DNA of 64,000 nt from Vibrio sp. SNU_ST1 (GCF_030563405.1 NZ_CP130749.1:1426001-1490000); one strand, 5' to 3'. Shown: positions 53,659 through 62,953, counted from the stretch's first letter. Made by a program: numbers and translations. Notes: generated from the sequence alone by a model not told the origin.

Positions 53659-54930
53659 ATGAAGAAAATCGCCATTATTGGTTCAGGTATCTCTGGACTC
53701 ACTTGCGCGCACATATTAGATAAGCACCACGACGTAACGGTATTCGAAAAAAATGATTACGTTGGGGGGCACACCGCCACCGTTGATATTGAACATCAAG
53801 GCTCGGCGTTCTCGATTGATACTGGCTTCATCGTGTTCAACGATCGAACCTACCCAAACTTCAATCAGCTCCTTGAACAGTTGGGCGTTGAACGACAACC
53901 GACCGAGATGAGCTTTAGCGTCCACAACACCACCACCAAGTTTGAATACAACGGCCACAGCATTAATTCATTATTCGCGCAAAGGAGTAACATCTTCAAG
54001 CCGCAGTTCTGGTCTTTAGTGTCTGACATTCTCAAGTTCAACAAACTATGTAAGGCTCAGTTTGAAAGCAATGAATTCACACCAGATGTCACCCTTGGCA
54101 GTTTCCTACGCGAAAATCAATTTTCTGATTTTTTCAGCCAGCACTATATATTGCCAATGGGCGCGGCTATTTGGTCGACAAGCTTGGAAGAGATGGAAGA
54201 GTTTGAGCTCAAGTTCTTCATCCAATTTTTCTACAACCACGGCCTTCTAGACATTGCCAACCGCCCACAGTGGTATGTAATTCCTAAAGGGTCTCACTCT
54301 TATGTTGAGGTCATCCTTTCCCGCCTAAGCAAACCGGTGGCATTGAACACATCAATCAAACAGGTCACCCGCAAAAAAACGGGCATTACGATTGAATTTG
54401 AAGATGGCAGCACACAAGACTTCGACGAAGTAATATTTGCCTGTCACTCAGACCAAGCATTACGTCTGCTTGGTGACGCGACAGAACAGGAGCAACAGGT
54501 ACTGGGCGAAATTCCATATAGCCGCAATGAAGTGGTTCTTCATACCGACACCAACTTGCTGCCAGATAGAAAGCTGGCTTGGGCGAGCTGGAACTATATG
54601 TTGGATGGAGACGGTAAACGTCCTGCCTGTGTCACTTACAACATGAACATTCTGCAAGGCATCGAAAGCCAAGACACTTTCTGCGTCACCTTGAATCAGA
54701 GCGACGCCATCGATCCGGAAAAAATCATTCGAAGCTTTGTGTATCACCACCCTGTTCTGAATTCGAACACGGTGAACGCACAGCAACAACGTGAAAAAAT
54801 CTGCGGCCAAAATAAGACTCACTTTGCAGGCGCTTACTGGTACAACGGATTCCATGAAGACGGCGTCCACAGTGCACTCGATGTGACTAAACGCTTCGGT
54901 TTAGATTTGAGTACGAGTTCAGAACTATGA
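53659..54930 (+). CDS. FAD-dependent amine-oxidase-like protein
   Basis: 423 residues from the ATG at 53659. The FAD Rossmann motif is IAIIGSGISGLTCAH, followed by VFEKNDYVGGHTATVD (GG doublet) and later FIVFNDRTYPNF. Related to flavin amine oxidases and phytoene-desaturase-like enzymes that sit next to cfa and DUF1365 in many photo-stress clusters. Probable role: fatty-acid or isoprenoid redox step; not demonstrated. Overlaps DUF1365 by ATGA. Confidence 0.88.
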   Translation: MKKIAIIGSGISGLTCAHILDKHHDVTVFEKNDYVGGHTATVDIEHQGSAFSIDTGFIVFNDRTYPNFNQLLEQLGVERQPTEMSFSVHNTTTKFEYNGHSINSLFAQRSNIFKPQFWSLVSDILKFNKLCKAQFESNEFTPDVTLGSFLRENQFSDFFSQHYILPMGAAIWSTSLEEMEEFELKFFIQFFYNHGLLDIANRPQWYVIPKGSHSYVEVILSRLSKPVALNTSIKQVTRKKTGITIEFEDGSTQDFDEVIFACHSDQALRLLGDATEQEQQVLGEIPYSRNEVVLHTDTNLLPDRKLAWASWNYMLDGDGKRPACVTYNMNILQGIESQDTFCVTLNQSDAIDPEKIIRSFVYHHPVLNSNTVNAQQQREKICGQNKTHFAGAYWYNGFHEDGVHSALDVTKRFGLDLSTSSEL

Positions 54931-55733
54931 ACAGCCAAACCCTGACATCCGAAATGGGGATCGCATCCGAAAAGAGTGAAGAACTCAGCGGTATCTATTG
55001 GGGTAACGTCAGACATCGCCGTTTTGGCGACATCACCCATGAGTTTAGCTATCAGCTTTACATGATGGGGCTGGACCTTGATGAACTGCCCCAAATCACA
55101 GCGCGTAGTGCGCTATTCGGAACTCGATGGTACAACCCGATTCGCTTTGTAGAGTCGGATTATCTTGCTGAAAAAAAAGAAAACACCAGTATTGATGAAC
55201 CAAAGTCACTTAAGCAACGTATAGCTTCCAAAGTGCAACAACTTGGTGGGGTTTGGTCTGATTCAAACCGTGTGACGATACTGGCACAGTGCCGTTGTTT
55301 AGGTATCTATTTCAGCCCGATAAACTGTTTCTTCTGTTATGACGAAACAGGCGACTGCAAATACATGTTGGCTGAAGTGAGTAACACGCCTTGGCGACAA
55401 AGACACTACTACCTCATCGACATGCACCAAGAGCTGAAGGTAAAGAAAGCGTTTCACGTTTCGCCGTTTATGGACTTAAACATGACCTATTTTTGGAAAA
55501 TTAAGCCGCCAGCGAAACGCACGTTAGTCCACATCGAAAGCCGCCGAGACGACAAGCTTTTCGATGCGACATTGGCTTTGACAAAGCAGTCAGTAACAAA
55601 GAAAAACATTAGACAAACGGTATGTAAAATTCCGGCGATGACGATAAAAGTCGTGATGGGGATTTATTATCAGGCTCTCAAATTATTCCTGAAAAAAGTA
55701 CCGTTTGTGGCGCATCCAGACTCAACACCTTAA
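54927..55733 (+). CDS. DUF1365 family protein
   Basis: 268 residues. Marks are IYWGNVRHRRFGDITHEFSY at the N-terminus, NPIRF and FFCYDETGDCKYMLAEVSNTPWRQRHYYL, with VSPFMDLNMTYFW near the C-terminus. It always accompanies the FAD oxidase and cfa, so it belongs in the same pathway; no activity is known. It overlaps the upstream gene. Confidence 0.9.
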   Translation: MNSQTLTSEMGIASEKSEELSGIYWGNVRHRRFGDITHEFSYQLYMMGLDLDELPQITARSALFGTRWYNPIRFVESDYLAEKKENTSIDEPKSLKQRIASKVQQLGGVWSDSNRVTILAQCRCLGIYFSPINCFFCYDETGDCKYMLAEVSNTPWRQRHYYLIDMHQELKVKKAFHVSPFMDLNMTYFWKIKPPAKRTLVHIESRRDDKLFDATLALTKQSVTKKNIRQTVCKIPAMTIKVVMGIYYQALKLFLKKVPFVAHPDSTP

Positions 55734-55837
55734 GCGCCGAAACCAATACTCAATTAGGTTGTGAGTGTGCTCAAACCAACGAATGCCACCCAACTTAGTT
55801 GGCAAAAAAGTTAGAATGAATTCTCAGCGAGGTTGAC

Positions 55838-57118
55838 ATGGAACAGCTTGCCAAACAAAACAACAACATTGAACAACAAGCTAAAGCCGTTGCTGTTTCA
55901 AGCAACTGTAATTATCGAGCTTTGATCTTTAAGGTTTTAGAAAGCCTGCAATTCGCGACGTTGGAAATTATCGAGCGCGACCAATATTCGGTGTTCGGCG
56001 ATCGAAAATCCGACTTGAAAGGTCGAATCGTGATCCATGATGCGACCTTTTTTAGAGACGTCGTCGTCAACGGAAGTATTGGTGCATCCGAAGCCTACAT
56101 CGATGGTAAATGGACCAGCCCAAACCTGACTCGTGTTATCCAAATCATGGCGCGCAACCAAGCGCAACTAGACGAATTGGATGATAAAACACAGTGGATC
56201 TCTCGAATCAAAAATCTGCTTTTGCGACGTAAGAATGCTAATACCGAGCAAGGGTCTAAACGCAACATTCTCGCTCATTATGATATCGGTAACGAACTGT
56301 ATGAGCGATTCCTGGACAGCTCAATGCAGTACTCAGCGGCTATCTACAGCGAGGACGCGTTAACCCTTTCTAAAGCACAACAAAACAAGATGAAAACCAT
56401 CTGTGAGCGCTTAGAGCTGTCTGGAACAGACAAAGTCGTTGAGATTGGTACTGGCTGGGGCGGCTTAGCGATATACATGGCCCAACATTATGGCTGCCAC
56501 GTCACCACCACTACGATTTCAGACGCACAGCACGAGCTTGCTGAACAACGAGTGAAAGCGCTTGGCTTAACCGACAAGATTACCTTGCTCAAAGAGGACT
56601 ATCGCAACCTCACTGGTGAATACGACAAGTTGGTTTCTATCGAGATGATAGAAGCGGTCGGTCACGAATATCTGCAAACCTTCTTTGAGAAGTGCTCTTC
56701 GCTACTCAAACCTTCAGGCAAGATGCTGATTCAAGCGATCACCATTGCTGACAGCCGTTATGAGAAGTACCGCAAAGGTATCGACTTTATCCAGAAGTAC
56801 ATCTTCCCGGGGGGCTGTTTACCTTCAGTGTCAGTGATGACCCAACATCTTGCGACCAGCACAGACCTTGTGGTTCAAGAAATTGATGATATTGGCCTGC
56901 ACTATGCTCGCACACTCAACGACTGGAACGTTGCCTTTGAAAACAGCTGGGAAGATTTGGAATCACTGGGTTATTCAGAAGAGTTCAAACGCCTTTGGAC
57001 CTTCTACTTCTGCTACTGTGAAGGTGCATTCAAAGAGCGAGTGATCAGTACTCACCATTTAGTCGCAAGAAAACCTCGTTACTTTGGAGCGAAAGATGAA
57101 ACGGTTTTGGATTATTAA
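55838..57118 (+). CDS. cfa: Cyclopropane-fatty-acyl-phospholipid synthase
   Basis: 426 residues. The SAM-binding motif is VVEIGTGWGGLAIYMA, preceded by the CFA signature HYDIGNELYERFLDSSMQYSAAIY and followed by EMIEAVGHEYLQTFF and DDIGLHYARTLNDWN. It methylates unsaturated phospholipid acyl chains. In Rhodobacter and Vibrio, similar enzymes are induced by singlet oxygen through the ECF sigma. After a 104-bp gap from DUF1365; possibly co-transcribed. The end overlaps the DUF2878 gene by 23 bases. Confidence 0.93.
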   Translation: MEQLAKQNNNIEQQAKAVAVSSNCNYRALIFKVLESLQFATLEIIERDQYSVFGDRKSDLKGRIVIHDATFFRDVVVNGSIGASEAYIDGKWTSPNLTRVIQIMARNQAQLDELDDKTQWISRIKNLLLRRKNANTEQGSKRNILAHYDIGNELYERFLDSSMQYSAAIYSEDALTLSKAQQNKMKTICERLELSGTDKVVEIGTGWGGLAIYMAQHYGCHVTTTTISDAQHELAEQRVKALGLTDKITLLKEDYRNLTGEYDKLVSIEMIEAVGHEYLQTFFEKCSSLLKPSGKMLIQAITIADSRYEKYRKGIDFIQKYIFPGGCLPSVSVMTQHLATSTDLVVQEIDDIGLHYARTLNDWNVAFENSWEDLESLGYSEEFKRLWTFYFCYCEGAFKERVISTHHLVARKPRYFGAKDETVLDY

Positions 57119-57620
57119 TCTCGTTCTGTTTCAAGCAACCTGGGTTTGCAGTGCATTCTTTACCGCGCAAGCCCCGTTCATCGCGCCACTGATTGTGGCC
57201 GTGCACTTCGTACTCTCTCCAACTCGCAATAGCGACCTGAAAATACTCTGTTTACTTCCATTGGGGCTATTACTCGATAGCCTCATGCTTCACTTCGGCG
57301 TGTTTGCCGTCGATTCTGAAGTTGCCAATCAATCATGGTTTCCCGTATGGCTCATCTGCCTATGGATCATGTTTTTGATTAGCTTCAACCACAGCCTTAA
57401 TTGGCTTTTAAAATGCTCGAAAGTGATCTTGTTTGCCATAGGGTTCGTAGCAGGTACTAGTAGTTATTGGGGAGGCATCAAAGCAGGCGCCCTTCTTACT
57501 ACATGGCCAGATGCATCTGTAATTGCTGCCCTTGCAATGAGTTGGGGGATCTTGTTGCCCTTACTGGTGGCCGCCTACTCCAACTTAGTACAACCTGAAA
57601 TGGCAAGGACAACGAGGTGA
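57096..57620 (+). CDS. DUF2878 membrane protein
   Basis: 174 residues from the ATG at 57096, with GGAGCGAAAG just before it. About five hydrophobic helices, beginning FWIINLVLFQATWVCSAF; conserved with cfa and chalcone-isomerase-like proteins. An inner-membrane protein of unknown function. Four bases separate it from the next gene. Confidence 0.82.
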   Translation: MKRFWIINLVLFQATWVCSAFFTAQAPFIAPLIVAVHFVLSPTRNSDLKILCLLPLGLLLDSLMLHFGVFAVDSEVANQSWFPVWLICLWIMFLISFNHSLNWLLKCSKVILFAIGFVAGTSSYWGGIKAGALLTTWPDASVIAALAMSWGILLPLLVAAYSNLVQPEMARTTR

Positions 57621-57623
57621 CTT

Positions 57624-58187
57624 ATGGCTTATTCACGCATGTTCAAACCTAAGAGCGGTATTGTTAGCGCTCACCAGCAAGCAAAAAACACACTTTTAGG
57701 CTTTATTACTCTCTCGTTAGTGTTTGCTGCTCTGTTATTTTCCGGAAACACCAGAGCTTCAGCTGTCGATGATTTAAACAAGCGTGGTCAGGGTGAAATG
57801 AGTTACCTGTTTTGGACTCTCTACTCTGCCGAGTTCTATACCGCACCCTCTACTTCAGAACGTGCTTTGAAAATAGAGTACTACCGAGCGATAGAGAGTA
57901 AAGATTTGGTCGAAGCTACTGAAGATCAATGGAATAAGCTTGGCTACCCTAATAGCAATATAAAACGTTGGTTAGAACCGCTCTACTCAATGTGGCCTAA
58001 TGTAGAAGAAGGCAGCACACTCACTATCCGCGTAACCGAAGACAACGTGAGTCGTTTTTACTTTGATGAGCAGCCCATAGGCATCATCCAAGACAAGCAG
58101 TTTGGTGACGCTTTCTTAGCGATTTGGCTATCTGAAAACACCTCTGAGCCCGGTCTACGCAAACAACTTTTAGGTTTAAATAAATGA
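57624..58187 (+). CDS. Chalcone-isomerase-like exported protein
   Basis: 187 residues. An internal signal-like hydrophobic stretch (about 27-45, LGFITLSLVFAALLFSG) precedes a chalcone-isomerase-fold domain with LNKRGQGEMSYLFWTLYSAEFYT and FDEQPIGIIQDKQFGDAFLAIWL. Bacterial members may bind fatty acids. It overlaps the lipoprotein gene by four bases, so translation is coupled. Confidence 0.85.
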   Translation: MAYSRMFKPKSGIVSAHQQAKNTLLGFITLSLVFAALLFSGNTRASAVDDLNKRGQGEMSYLFWTLYSAEFYTAPSTSERALKIEYYRAIESKDLVEATEDQWNKLGYPNSNIKRWLEPLYSMWPNVEEGSTLTIRVTEDNVSRFYFDEQPIGIIQDKQFGDAFLAIWLSENTSEPGLRKQLLGLNK

Positions 58188-58726
58188 GTCCAAAAACAAA
58201 ATTAATCAAACTCGCCTTGACAATATTGTCGCTCGCTTGGCTAACAGGGTGTGGCTCTGCAAGTTTAGAGAACCACGCAGACACCTCACCAGAGCTCAAG
58301 CTCAAAACCTTCTTTGATGGTGAATTGATGGCCTACGGCATGGTGCTTGACCGCTCTGGTAACTTACTGCGCCGCTTTGATGCCAAACTTATCGCGACTT
58401 GGGACGGTGACAACGGAGAGATAAAAGAGTGGTTCTCTTTTGCTGATGGCGAGCGCTCAACCCGCGTTTGGAACTTGATAAAAACCGGCGACAACACCTA
58501 TTCTGGGACTGCCAACGATGTCGTTGGAACCGCTTATGGGGAGACTCTAGGTTCAGCGCTTTATTGGAAATACGATTTAGAAATCGAAGTAGACGGTAGC
58601 ACTTATGAAGTGGAGCTTGATGATTGGATGTTCTTGATGGACGACAAACGCTTGTTCAACAAGACTGAGATGTCCAAGTTTGGCTTTAAAGTCGGAGAGG
58701 TCATCTTATACATCGAGAAAATCTGA
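58184..58726 (+). CDS. DUF3833 lipoprotein
   Basis: 180 residues. The signal peptide ends in LTGCGSAS, so Cys at about residue 23 is lipidated. The DUF3833 domain has LKTFFDGELMAYGMVLDRSGN and LDDWMFLMDDKRLFNKTEMSKFGF. Unknown function; members sit in the same stress clusters. Last gene before the terminator at 58771. Confidence 0.88.
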   Translation: MSPKTKLIKLALTILSLAWLTGCGSASLENHADTSPELKLKTFFDGELMAYGMVLDRSGNLLRRFDAKLIATWDGDNGEIKEWFSFADGERSTRVWNLIKTGDNTYSGTANDVVGTAYGETLGSALYWKYDLEIEVDGSTYEVELDDWMFLMDDKRLFNKTEMSKFGFKVGEVILYIEKI

Positions 58727-58770
58727 TGGTTCGAGCCTTAGCTTCACCTTGTTTGGTTAGCCTTTAATTA

Positions 58771-58801
58771 CAGCCCACAACGACATATTGTGGGCTGTTT
58801 T
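58771..58801 (+). terminator. Terminator closing the ECF/photolyase cluster
   Basis: Perfect 10-bp stem CAGCCCACAA / TTGTGGGCTG with a 7-base loop and T run, 44 bp past the DUF3833 stop. Confidence 0.9.
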
Positions 58802-58954
58802 GTTTGTTCCCGCGAATTGCATTCCTGAAAGCTCAAGCCTCTGTGCTAAGATGCGCCACCAGCATACAAATGGGCTAGACTCATACTCAGTAGTTCCTGT
58901 TTGTTTCGCTAAGCGTAGATTCCCTACCATGAATAATTGAAAAGGCTTTAAAGC

Positions 58955-59218
58955 ATGAGCAAGTTGACCTCAGCGGAGCGTAAAGCTCGCGACAATGAAC
59001 GTTTCTCACAACGTGTAAACGACCGCAGAGAAAAAGGCGAAGACGTAGTTGCTTACGCACTGACCAACAAAAAAGCTGTAAAATTCCTGACTAAGTCAGA
59101 GAAAAAACGTTTCAACGAAACAAGAGCAACTCTTCAAGAAGAGAAGCGAGTAAAAGAACAAGAAGAGCTTAACCGAATCGAAGACGCGTTCACGATCAAA
59201 CAGTTCGACGACGAATAA
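58955..59218 (+). CDS. Small highly charged protein
   Basis: 87 residues, about half Lys, Arg, Glu and Asp (ERKARDNERFSQRVNDRREKG; KEQEELNRIEDAF). Probably helical; no hydrophobic core of note and no family recognised. A short separate gene, with ATG following AAAGGC. It may bind RNA or ribosomes given its charge pattern, but nothing proves it. Confidence 0.7.
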   Translation: MSKLTSAERKARDNERFSQRVNDRREKGEDVVAYALTNKKAVKFLTKSEKKRFNETRATLQEEKRVKEQEELNRIEDAFTIKQFDDE

Positions 59219-59348
59219 TCACGTTTGATTACTCAAAAGCGCTGGCTCTGCGTAGTAAACCAAGCAAGCGTGATCTCAAATTATTATGTCTGGGTGAGCA
59301 CGAAAGTGTGCGACAATGCTCGGCGTAAATTCATATTCAAGGTTTATT

Positions 59349-59588
59349 ATGAAACTTCTAGTTCGTAACCTATCGCGCTCTACTGCAGAGCAAGACATCC
59401 GTGTTCTATTTTCTGAGTTCGGCTCAGTAAAAGAGTGCAGCCTAGTTTTAGACCAAGAAACTGGCGAATCTAAAGGCTTTGCTTTTGTTGAAATGCCAGA
59501 GCACGAAGAAGCTAAAGCGGCACTAAACAAGCTGAACTTGTCAAAGCTTGGCAAAAACACGATTCGTGTAAAAGTAGCTAACTCTTAA
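59349..59588 (+). CDS. RRM RNA-binding protein
   Basis: 79 residues from the ATG at 59349 (AAGG at 7 bases). A single RNA-recognition motif: RNP2 as LLVRNLS and RNP1 as KGFAFVEM, with LFSEFGSVKECSLV between. Such small RRM proteins are cytoplasmic RNA-binding or chaperone-like factors. It is a short single-gene unit closed by the terminator at 59647. Confidence 0.9.
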   Translation: MKLLVRNLSRSTAEQDIRVLFSEFGSVKECSLVLDQETGESKGFAFVEMPEHEEAKAALNKLNLSKLGKNTIRVKVANS

Positions 59589-59646
59589 TCGAGTAAACGT
59601 TTTATAAGCCACATGGCTTAGCTTAAGCAGCACAAGCACAGATGAT

Positions 59647-59699
59647 AAAGCCCGTAACGATATGACGTTTTCCAGCGCAATATCACTACGGGCTTTTTT
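59647..59699. terminator. Terminator after the RRM gene
   Basis: Outer stem AAAGCCCGTA / TACGGGCTTT with an inner GATAT/ATATC arm and then TTTTTT. It is placed between two convergent genes and may serve both. Confidence 0.8.
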
Positions 59700-59736
59700 C
59701 TGCTCGCGATTCTCTTTTCACACGATTCGAATACAC

Positions 59737-60081
59737 CTACAGCGCTTCATGTTCATCAATGGCACGCCTTGCTTCTGCCATTGAACATCCAGATTCCATC
59801 ACCAGTTGAGCGACGGTCATTGCAGGTGTAGCGGCCAACAGAGATGCCAAACACACCACAGGTTTAGGCAGCACTTTGTCGATTGCGATTCCTATCCAAC
59901 CGTCTTTTTCGTGAGTTAACATCATTTTAAATTCAACGAGTTGATGCTCTTGAGCGACCAACAGCCAATTGCGCGAGCGACGAACTCGCTTCAACTGACA
60001 CCCGCATTCATCAGCACTTGCCATCACTTGGCTTTTATCACTTACACGGTGTACAAAACTATTCAATGGGACGCTAAACAT
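59737..60081 (-). CDS. Small conserved vibrio-type protein, possibly RRF-like PF12614 family
   Basis: 114 residues: VPLNSFVHRVSDKSQVMAS, CGCQLKRVRRSRNWLLVAQ and, near the end, VAQLVMESGCSMAEARRAIDEHEAL. It is like the family labelled 'ribosome recycling factor' (PF12614) in vibrios from memory; that name is not backed by function. The C-terminal 30 residues look like a helix-turn-helix. Start ATG at 60081. Confidence 0.55.
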   Translation of the reverse strand: MFSVPLNSFVHRVSDKSQVMASADECGCQLKRVRRSRNWLLVAQEHQLVEFKMMLTHEKDGWIGIAIDKVLPKPVVCLASLLAATPAMTVAQLVMESGCSMAEARRAIDEHEAL

Positions 60082-60235
60082 AACTCTCTGATAACCAATC
60101 GATTCCTATCATTTAAGCGCTCTTAGCAGCAACTCAAAACTCTCTATCAATAACCCTATAAAATCACACTTAGGATTACACAGCGTTTACGAAACTGCCA
60201 GATCCTGTTTTTGCTCACAAAGAATGAACTGCAGG

Positions 60236-60703
60236 TTACCCAATAGTCTCTACCACAATATCTGTTTTTACCGAGTTCGCGATAAAGCAGTTTTTGTGCG
60301 CTAAATGATGAAGCTTGTCGAGTTGTTTGACCGTTGGCTTCTTAGTACCGGAGAACACAATGTCAGGTCGCAGAGTCACCTTAGTGACAGACGAGCGGCC
60401 TGATTCATCTTCTTCCAGCACACCAACGGCATCATCGACATAAGAGTCGATCACGTACTTCTGCTTGGCGGCAATGCCCAAAAACGTCAGCATATGGCAA
60501 CTAGAAAGTGCCGCAATAAAGGCTTCTTCTGGGTCAACATTCGCTTCCACTGAAAACGGCAGTGGTACAACATGAGGAGAAGATGAAGCAGGCACAGTGA
60601 CACCGCCATCAAACTCCCACGTATGACCGCGGCTGTATTGGTTGTCGCTAAAGGCTTCATCTTCCGCTTTTTGCCAACGAATGACCGCACCATACTCAGA
60701 CAT
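60236..60703 (-). CDS. OsmC family protein
   Basis: 155 residues from the ATG at 60703 (AAGGAAG upstream). OsmC/Ohr fold with the peroxidatic-cysteine pattern ALSSCHMLTFLG and, near the C-terminus, the second Cys in AHKNCFIANSV. Likely hydroperoxide detoxification, substrate unproven. It lies 28 bp after the GFA gene stop, probably one operon. Confidence 0.88.
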   Translation of the reverse strand: MSEYGAVIRWQKAEDEAFSDNQYSRGHTWEFDGGVTVPASSSPHVVPLPFSVEANVDPEEAFIAALSSCHMLTFLGIAAKQKYVIDSYVDDAVGVLEEDESGRSSVTKVTLRPDIVFSGTKKPTVKQLDKLHHLAHKNCFIANSVKTDIVVETIG

Positions 60704-60731
60704 AAACACTTCCTTTTTAATACCTAATAAA

Positions 60732-61124
60732 TTAACGATCAGCAGGGTGATTGACGCCATCGTTGGTGACCACTTCACCAATATCAAAAGGATTCACCCC
60801 TTCCAAGCAACCGATATTAAAACCGTATTCATTTGGGCTTGAGCGGCGTTGGTGATGGGTATAGATGCCGCAGTTTGAGCAGAAGTAATGCTTCGCGGTG
60901 TTGGTGTTGAATTGATAAAGCTTGAGATGCTCTGCACCTTTGAGGATCTTGATACCATCCAGCGCCACAGAGCCAACGATCGCTCCCCTACGACGACAGA
61001 TAGAACAATCACAGCGACGTGGTTTTTCTATGCCATTAGGCAAGCTGAGTTCTAATTCAACCGCACCGCAATGGCAGGTTGCCTTGTGAAAAGGTTGGAT
61101 AACTGTATCTCCGACGACTTTCAT
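60732..61124 (-). CDS. GFA (glutathione-dependent formaldehyde-activating) family protein
   Basis: 130 residues from the ATG at 61124 (GGAGAG upstream; the longer frame to 61148 lacks support). Zinc-binding Cys in TCHCGAVE, RRCDCSICRRRG and YFCSNCGIYTHH are the GFA/CENP-V domain signature. Members bind two zinc ions; formaldehyde-glutathione chemistry is assumed only for the named enzyme. Upstream of osmC-like gene. Confidence 0.9.
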   Translation of the reverse strand: MKVVGDTVIQPFHKATCHCGAVELELSLPNGIEKPRRCDCSICRRRGAIVGSVALDGIKILKGAEHLKLYQFNTNTAKHYFCSNCGIYTHHQRRSSPNEYGFNIGCLEGVNPFDIGEVVTNDGVNHPADR

Positions 61125-61366
61125 TTTTATCTCTCCAATCACGTCCATGTGGTCAAACTATTTTAACGAGAACGATTTACATTGTCCGTAACCAAGCTTT
61201 GAATTTAGCACTTTTAGAACAATCAGATTATCCATAAAATCTTCAATAATTCTCAGTCTTACAACGACATCGCCCTACATTAATAATCGTTAATCTAAGC
61301 ACAACCGATCCTTAATCCTTATGCAAGTAAGCTCTCTCTATCAATAAAAATAGAGAGAGAAAAAAC

Positions 61367-62845
61367 GTGAACATACTTGGATACTTACAAAAAATCGGTA
61401 AAGCACTGATGGTGCCGATCGCCGTACTGCCTGCCGGTGGTTTGATGCTAGGGCTAGGTTATGCCCTTGACCCGTCAGGTTGGGGAGCTAACAGCGCCTT
61501 AGCCACCATACTCGTATACGGTGGTAAAGGCATTATGGATAACCAAGCGTGGTTATTCGCGGTTGGTGTCGCTTATGGTTTAGCAAAAGACAATAACGGC
61601 GCTGCCGCGCTCTCTGGCCTATTAGGTCTGCTCATCGTGGAAATGATCGTGGGTAACGTGAATGTTATCTCACAAATCACCGGTGTCCCTGTTGACCAAA
61701 TGGGCGCATCTGAACTTATCGCCTCCAATGCAGCAGTGAGTGCATTCACAGGCATCATGATAGGTATTGTCGCCGCCACTCTATATAACCGCTTCCATAC
61801 TATAAAACTGCCTGCGGCTCTCGGATTCTTTGGTGGCAAGCGTTTCGTTCCAATCATCACTTCACTGGCCGCAATTAGCATCAGCTTAGTCATGGTTTAT
61901 GTGTGGCCTGTCGTCTACGGAGCACTGGTTGAGTTCGGCATCTCTATTTCTGAGATGGGTGCGACAGGCGCTGGCCTCTATGGTTTCTTTAACCGCTTAC
62001 TTATTCCTGTTGGCTTGCACCACGCACTTAACCAAGTTTTCCTATTCGATTTAGTGGGCATCAATGACATTTCTAAATTCTGGTCGGGCACCGGTGAACT
62101 CGGTATGACTGGTATTTATCAAGGCGGTTTCTTCCCTGTTATGGGTTATGGCTTACCAGCGGCATGTTTAGCGATGTACCACTGTGCAAAACCAGAAAAC
62201 AAAAAGAAAGTCGGCGGTATTCTAGGTGCTTCAGCGTTAACCGCTATCTTAACCGGCGTAACAGAACCGATTGAGTTTGCCTTCATGTTTGTAGCACCTG
62301 TGCTTTATGTTATTCACGCGCTTCTTGCCGCTATGTCGCTATACATTGCTGCCAGCATGCAGTGGATCGCTGGCTTTACCTTCAGTGGTGGTTTGATTGA
62401 CTTCGTGTTGTCTTACAATCTTCCACTCGCAGTAAAACCTTACATGTTGATACTTCAAGGTCTATTCTTTGCGACGATTTACTACTCAATATTCCGCTTC
62501 GCCATCCTAAAGTTCGATTTAAAAACACCGGGACGTGAAGATGTGGACGTAGCCGAAGTAAACCAAGTTTCATCGAATGAGAAAGCGGCGCAATACTTAA
62601 AAGCGCTAGGTGGACATGCCAACCTAACCAGTATCGATTCATGTATCACAAGGCTGCGCTTAACACTTAAAGACATCAGCGTTGTTGATGAAGCGACACT
62701 GAAAGCGATTGGCGCAATGGGTGTGGTAAAGATTGGGGCTAACAACCTTCAGGTTATTATTGGAACAGAGGCAGAAGAGATCGCTCATGCGATGACTCAA
62801 ATCCCTAAAAGCCAAGATCTAACCTCGGTCCCACTTCCGAGTTAA
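61367..62845 (+). CDS. nagE: N-acetylglucosamine-type PTS permease EIICB
   Basis: 492 residues. EIIC (about 1-385, ten helices) carries the GFFGGKRFVPI, PVGLHHALNQVFLFDLVG and TGVTEPIEFAFMFVAP motifs of the glucose/GlcNAc family. EIIB (about 405-490) has the phospho-Cys in SIDSCITRLRL (Cys about residue 426). It lacks the EIIA domain of E. coli NagE, so it depends on a separate EIIA (probably EIIA-Glc). It imports and phosphorylates GlcNAc; NagB finishes the path. The start has GAGAGAAAAAAC upstream. Confidence 0.85.
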   Translation: MNILGYLQKIGKALMVPIAVLPAGGLMLGLGYALDPSGWGANSALATILVYGGKGIMDNQAWLFAVGVAYGLAKDNNGAAALSGLLGLLIVEMIVGNVNVISQITGVPVDQMGASELIASNAAVSAFTGIMIGIVAATLYNRFHTIKLPAALGFFGGKRFVPIITSLAAISISLVMVYVWPVVYGALVEFGISISEMGATGAGLYGFFNRLLIPVGLHHALNQVFLFDLVGINDISKFWSGTGELGMTGIYQGGFFPVMGYGLPAACLAMYHCAKPENKKKVGGILGASALTAILTGVTEPIEFAFMFVAPVLYVIHALLAAMSLYIAASMQWIAGFTFSGGLIDFVLSYNLPLAVKPYMLILQGLFFATIYYSIFRFAILKFDLKTPGREDVDVAEVNQVSSNEKAAQYLKALGGHANLTSIDSCITRLRLTLKDISVVDEATLKAIGAMGVVKIGANNLQVIIGTEAEEIAHAMTQIPKSQDLTSVPLPS

Positions 62846-62898
62846 ACCCAGCGTCGCTAAAACACAGCACACGTTACTGTGCTCGTTAAAACACTCAG

Positions 62899-62925
62899 GC
62901 CAAAGCGATTCGCTTTGGCTTTTTT
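62899..62925 (+). terminator. Rho-independent terminator of nagE
   Basis: Perfect 9-bp stem GCCAAAGCG / CGCTTTGGC with a 3-base loop and six T. Confidence 0.9.
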
Positions 62926-62953
62926 GTACTCGCAGCACAAGGAGATTATGGGA

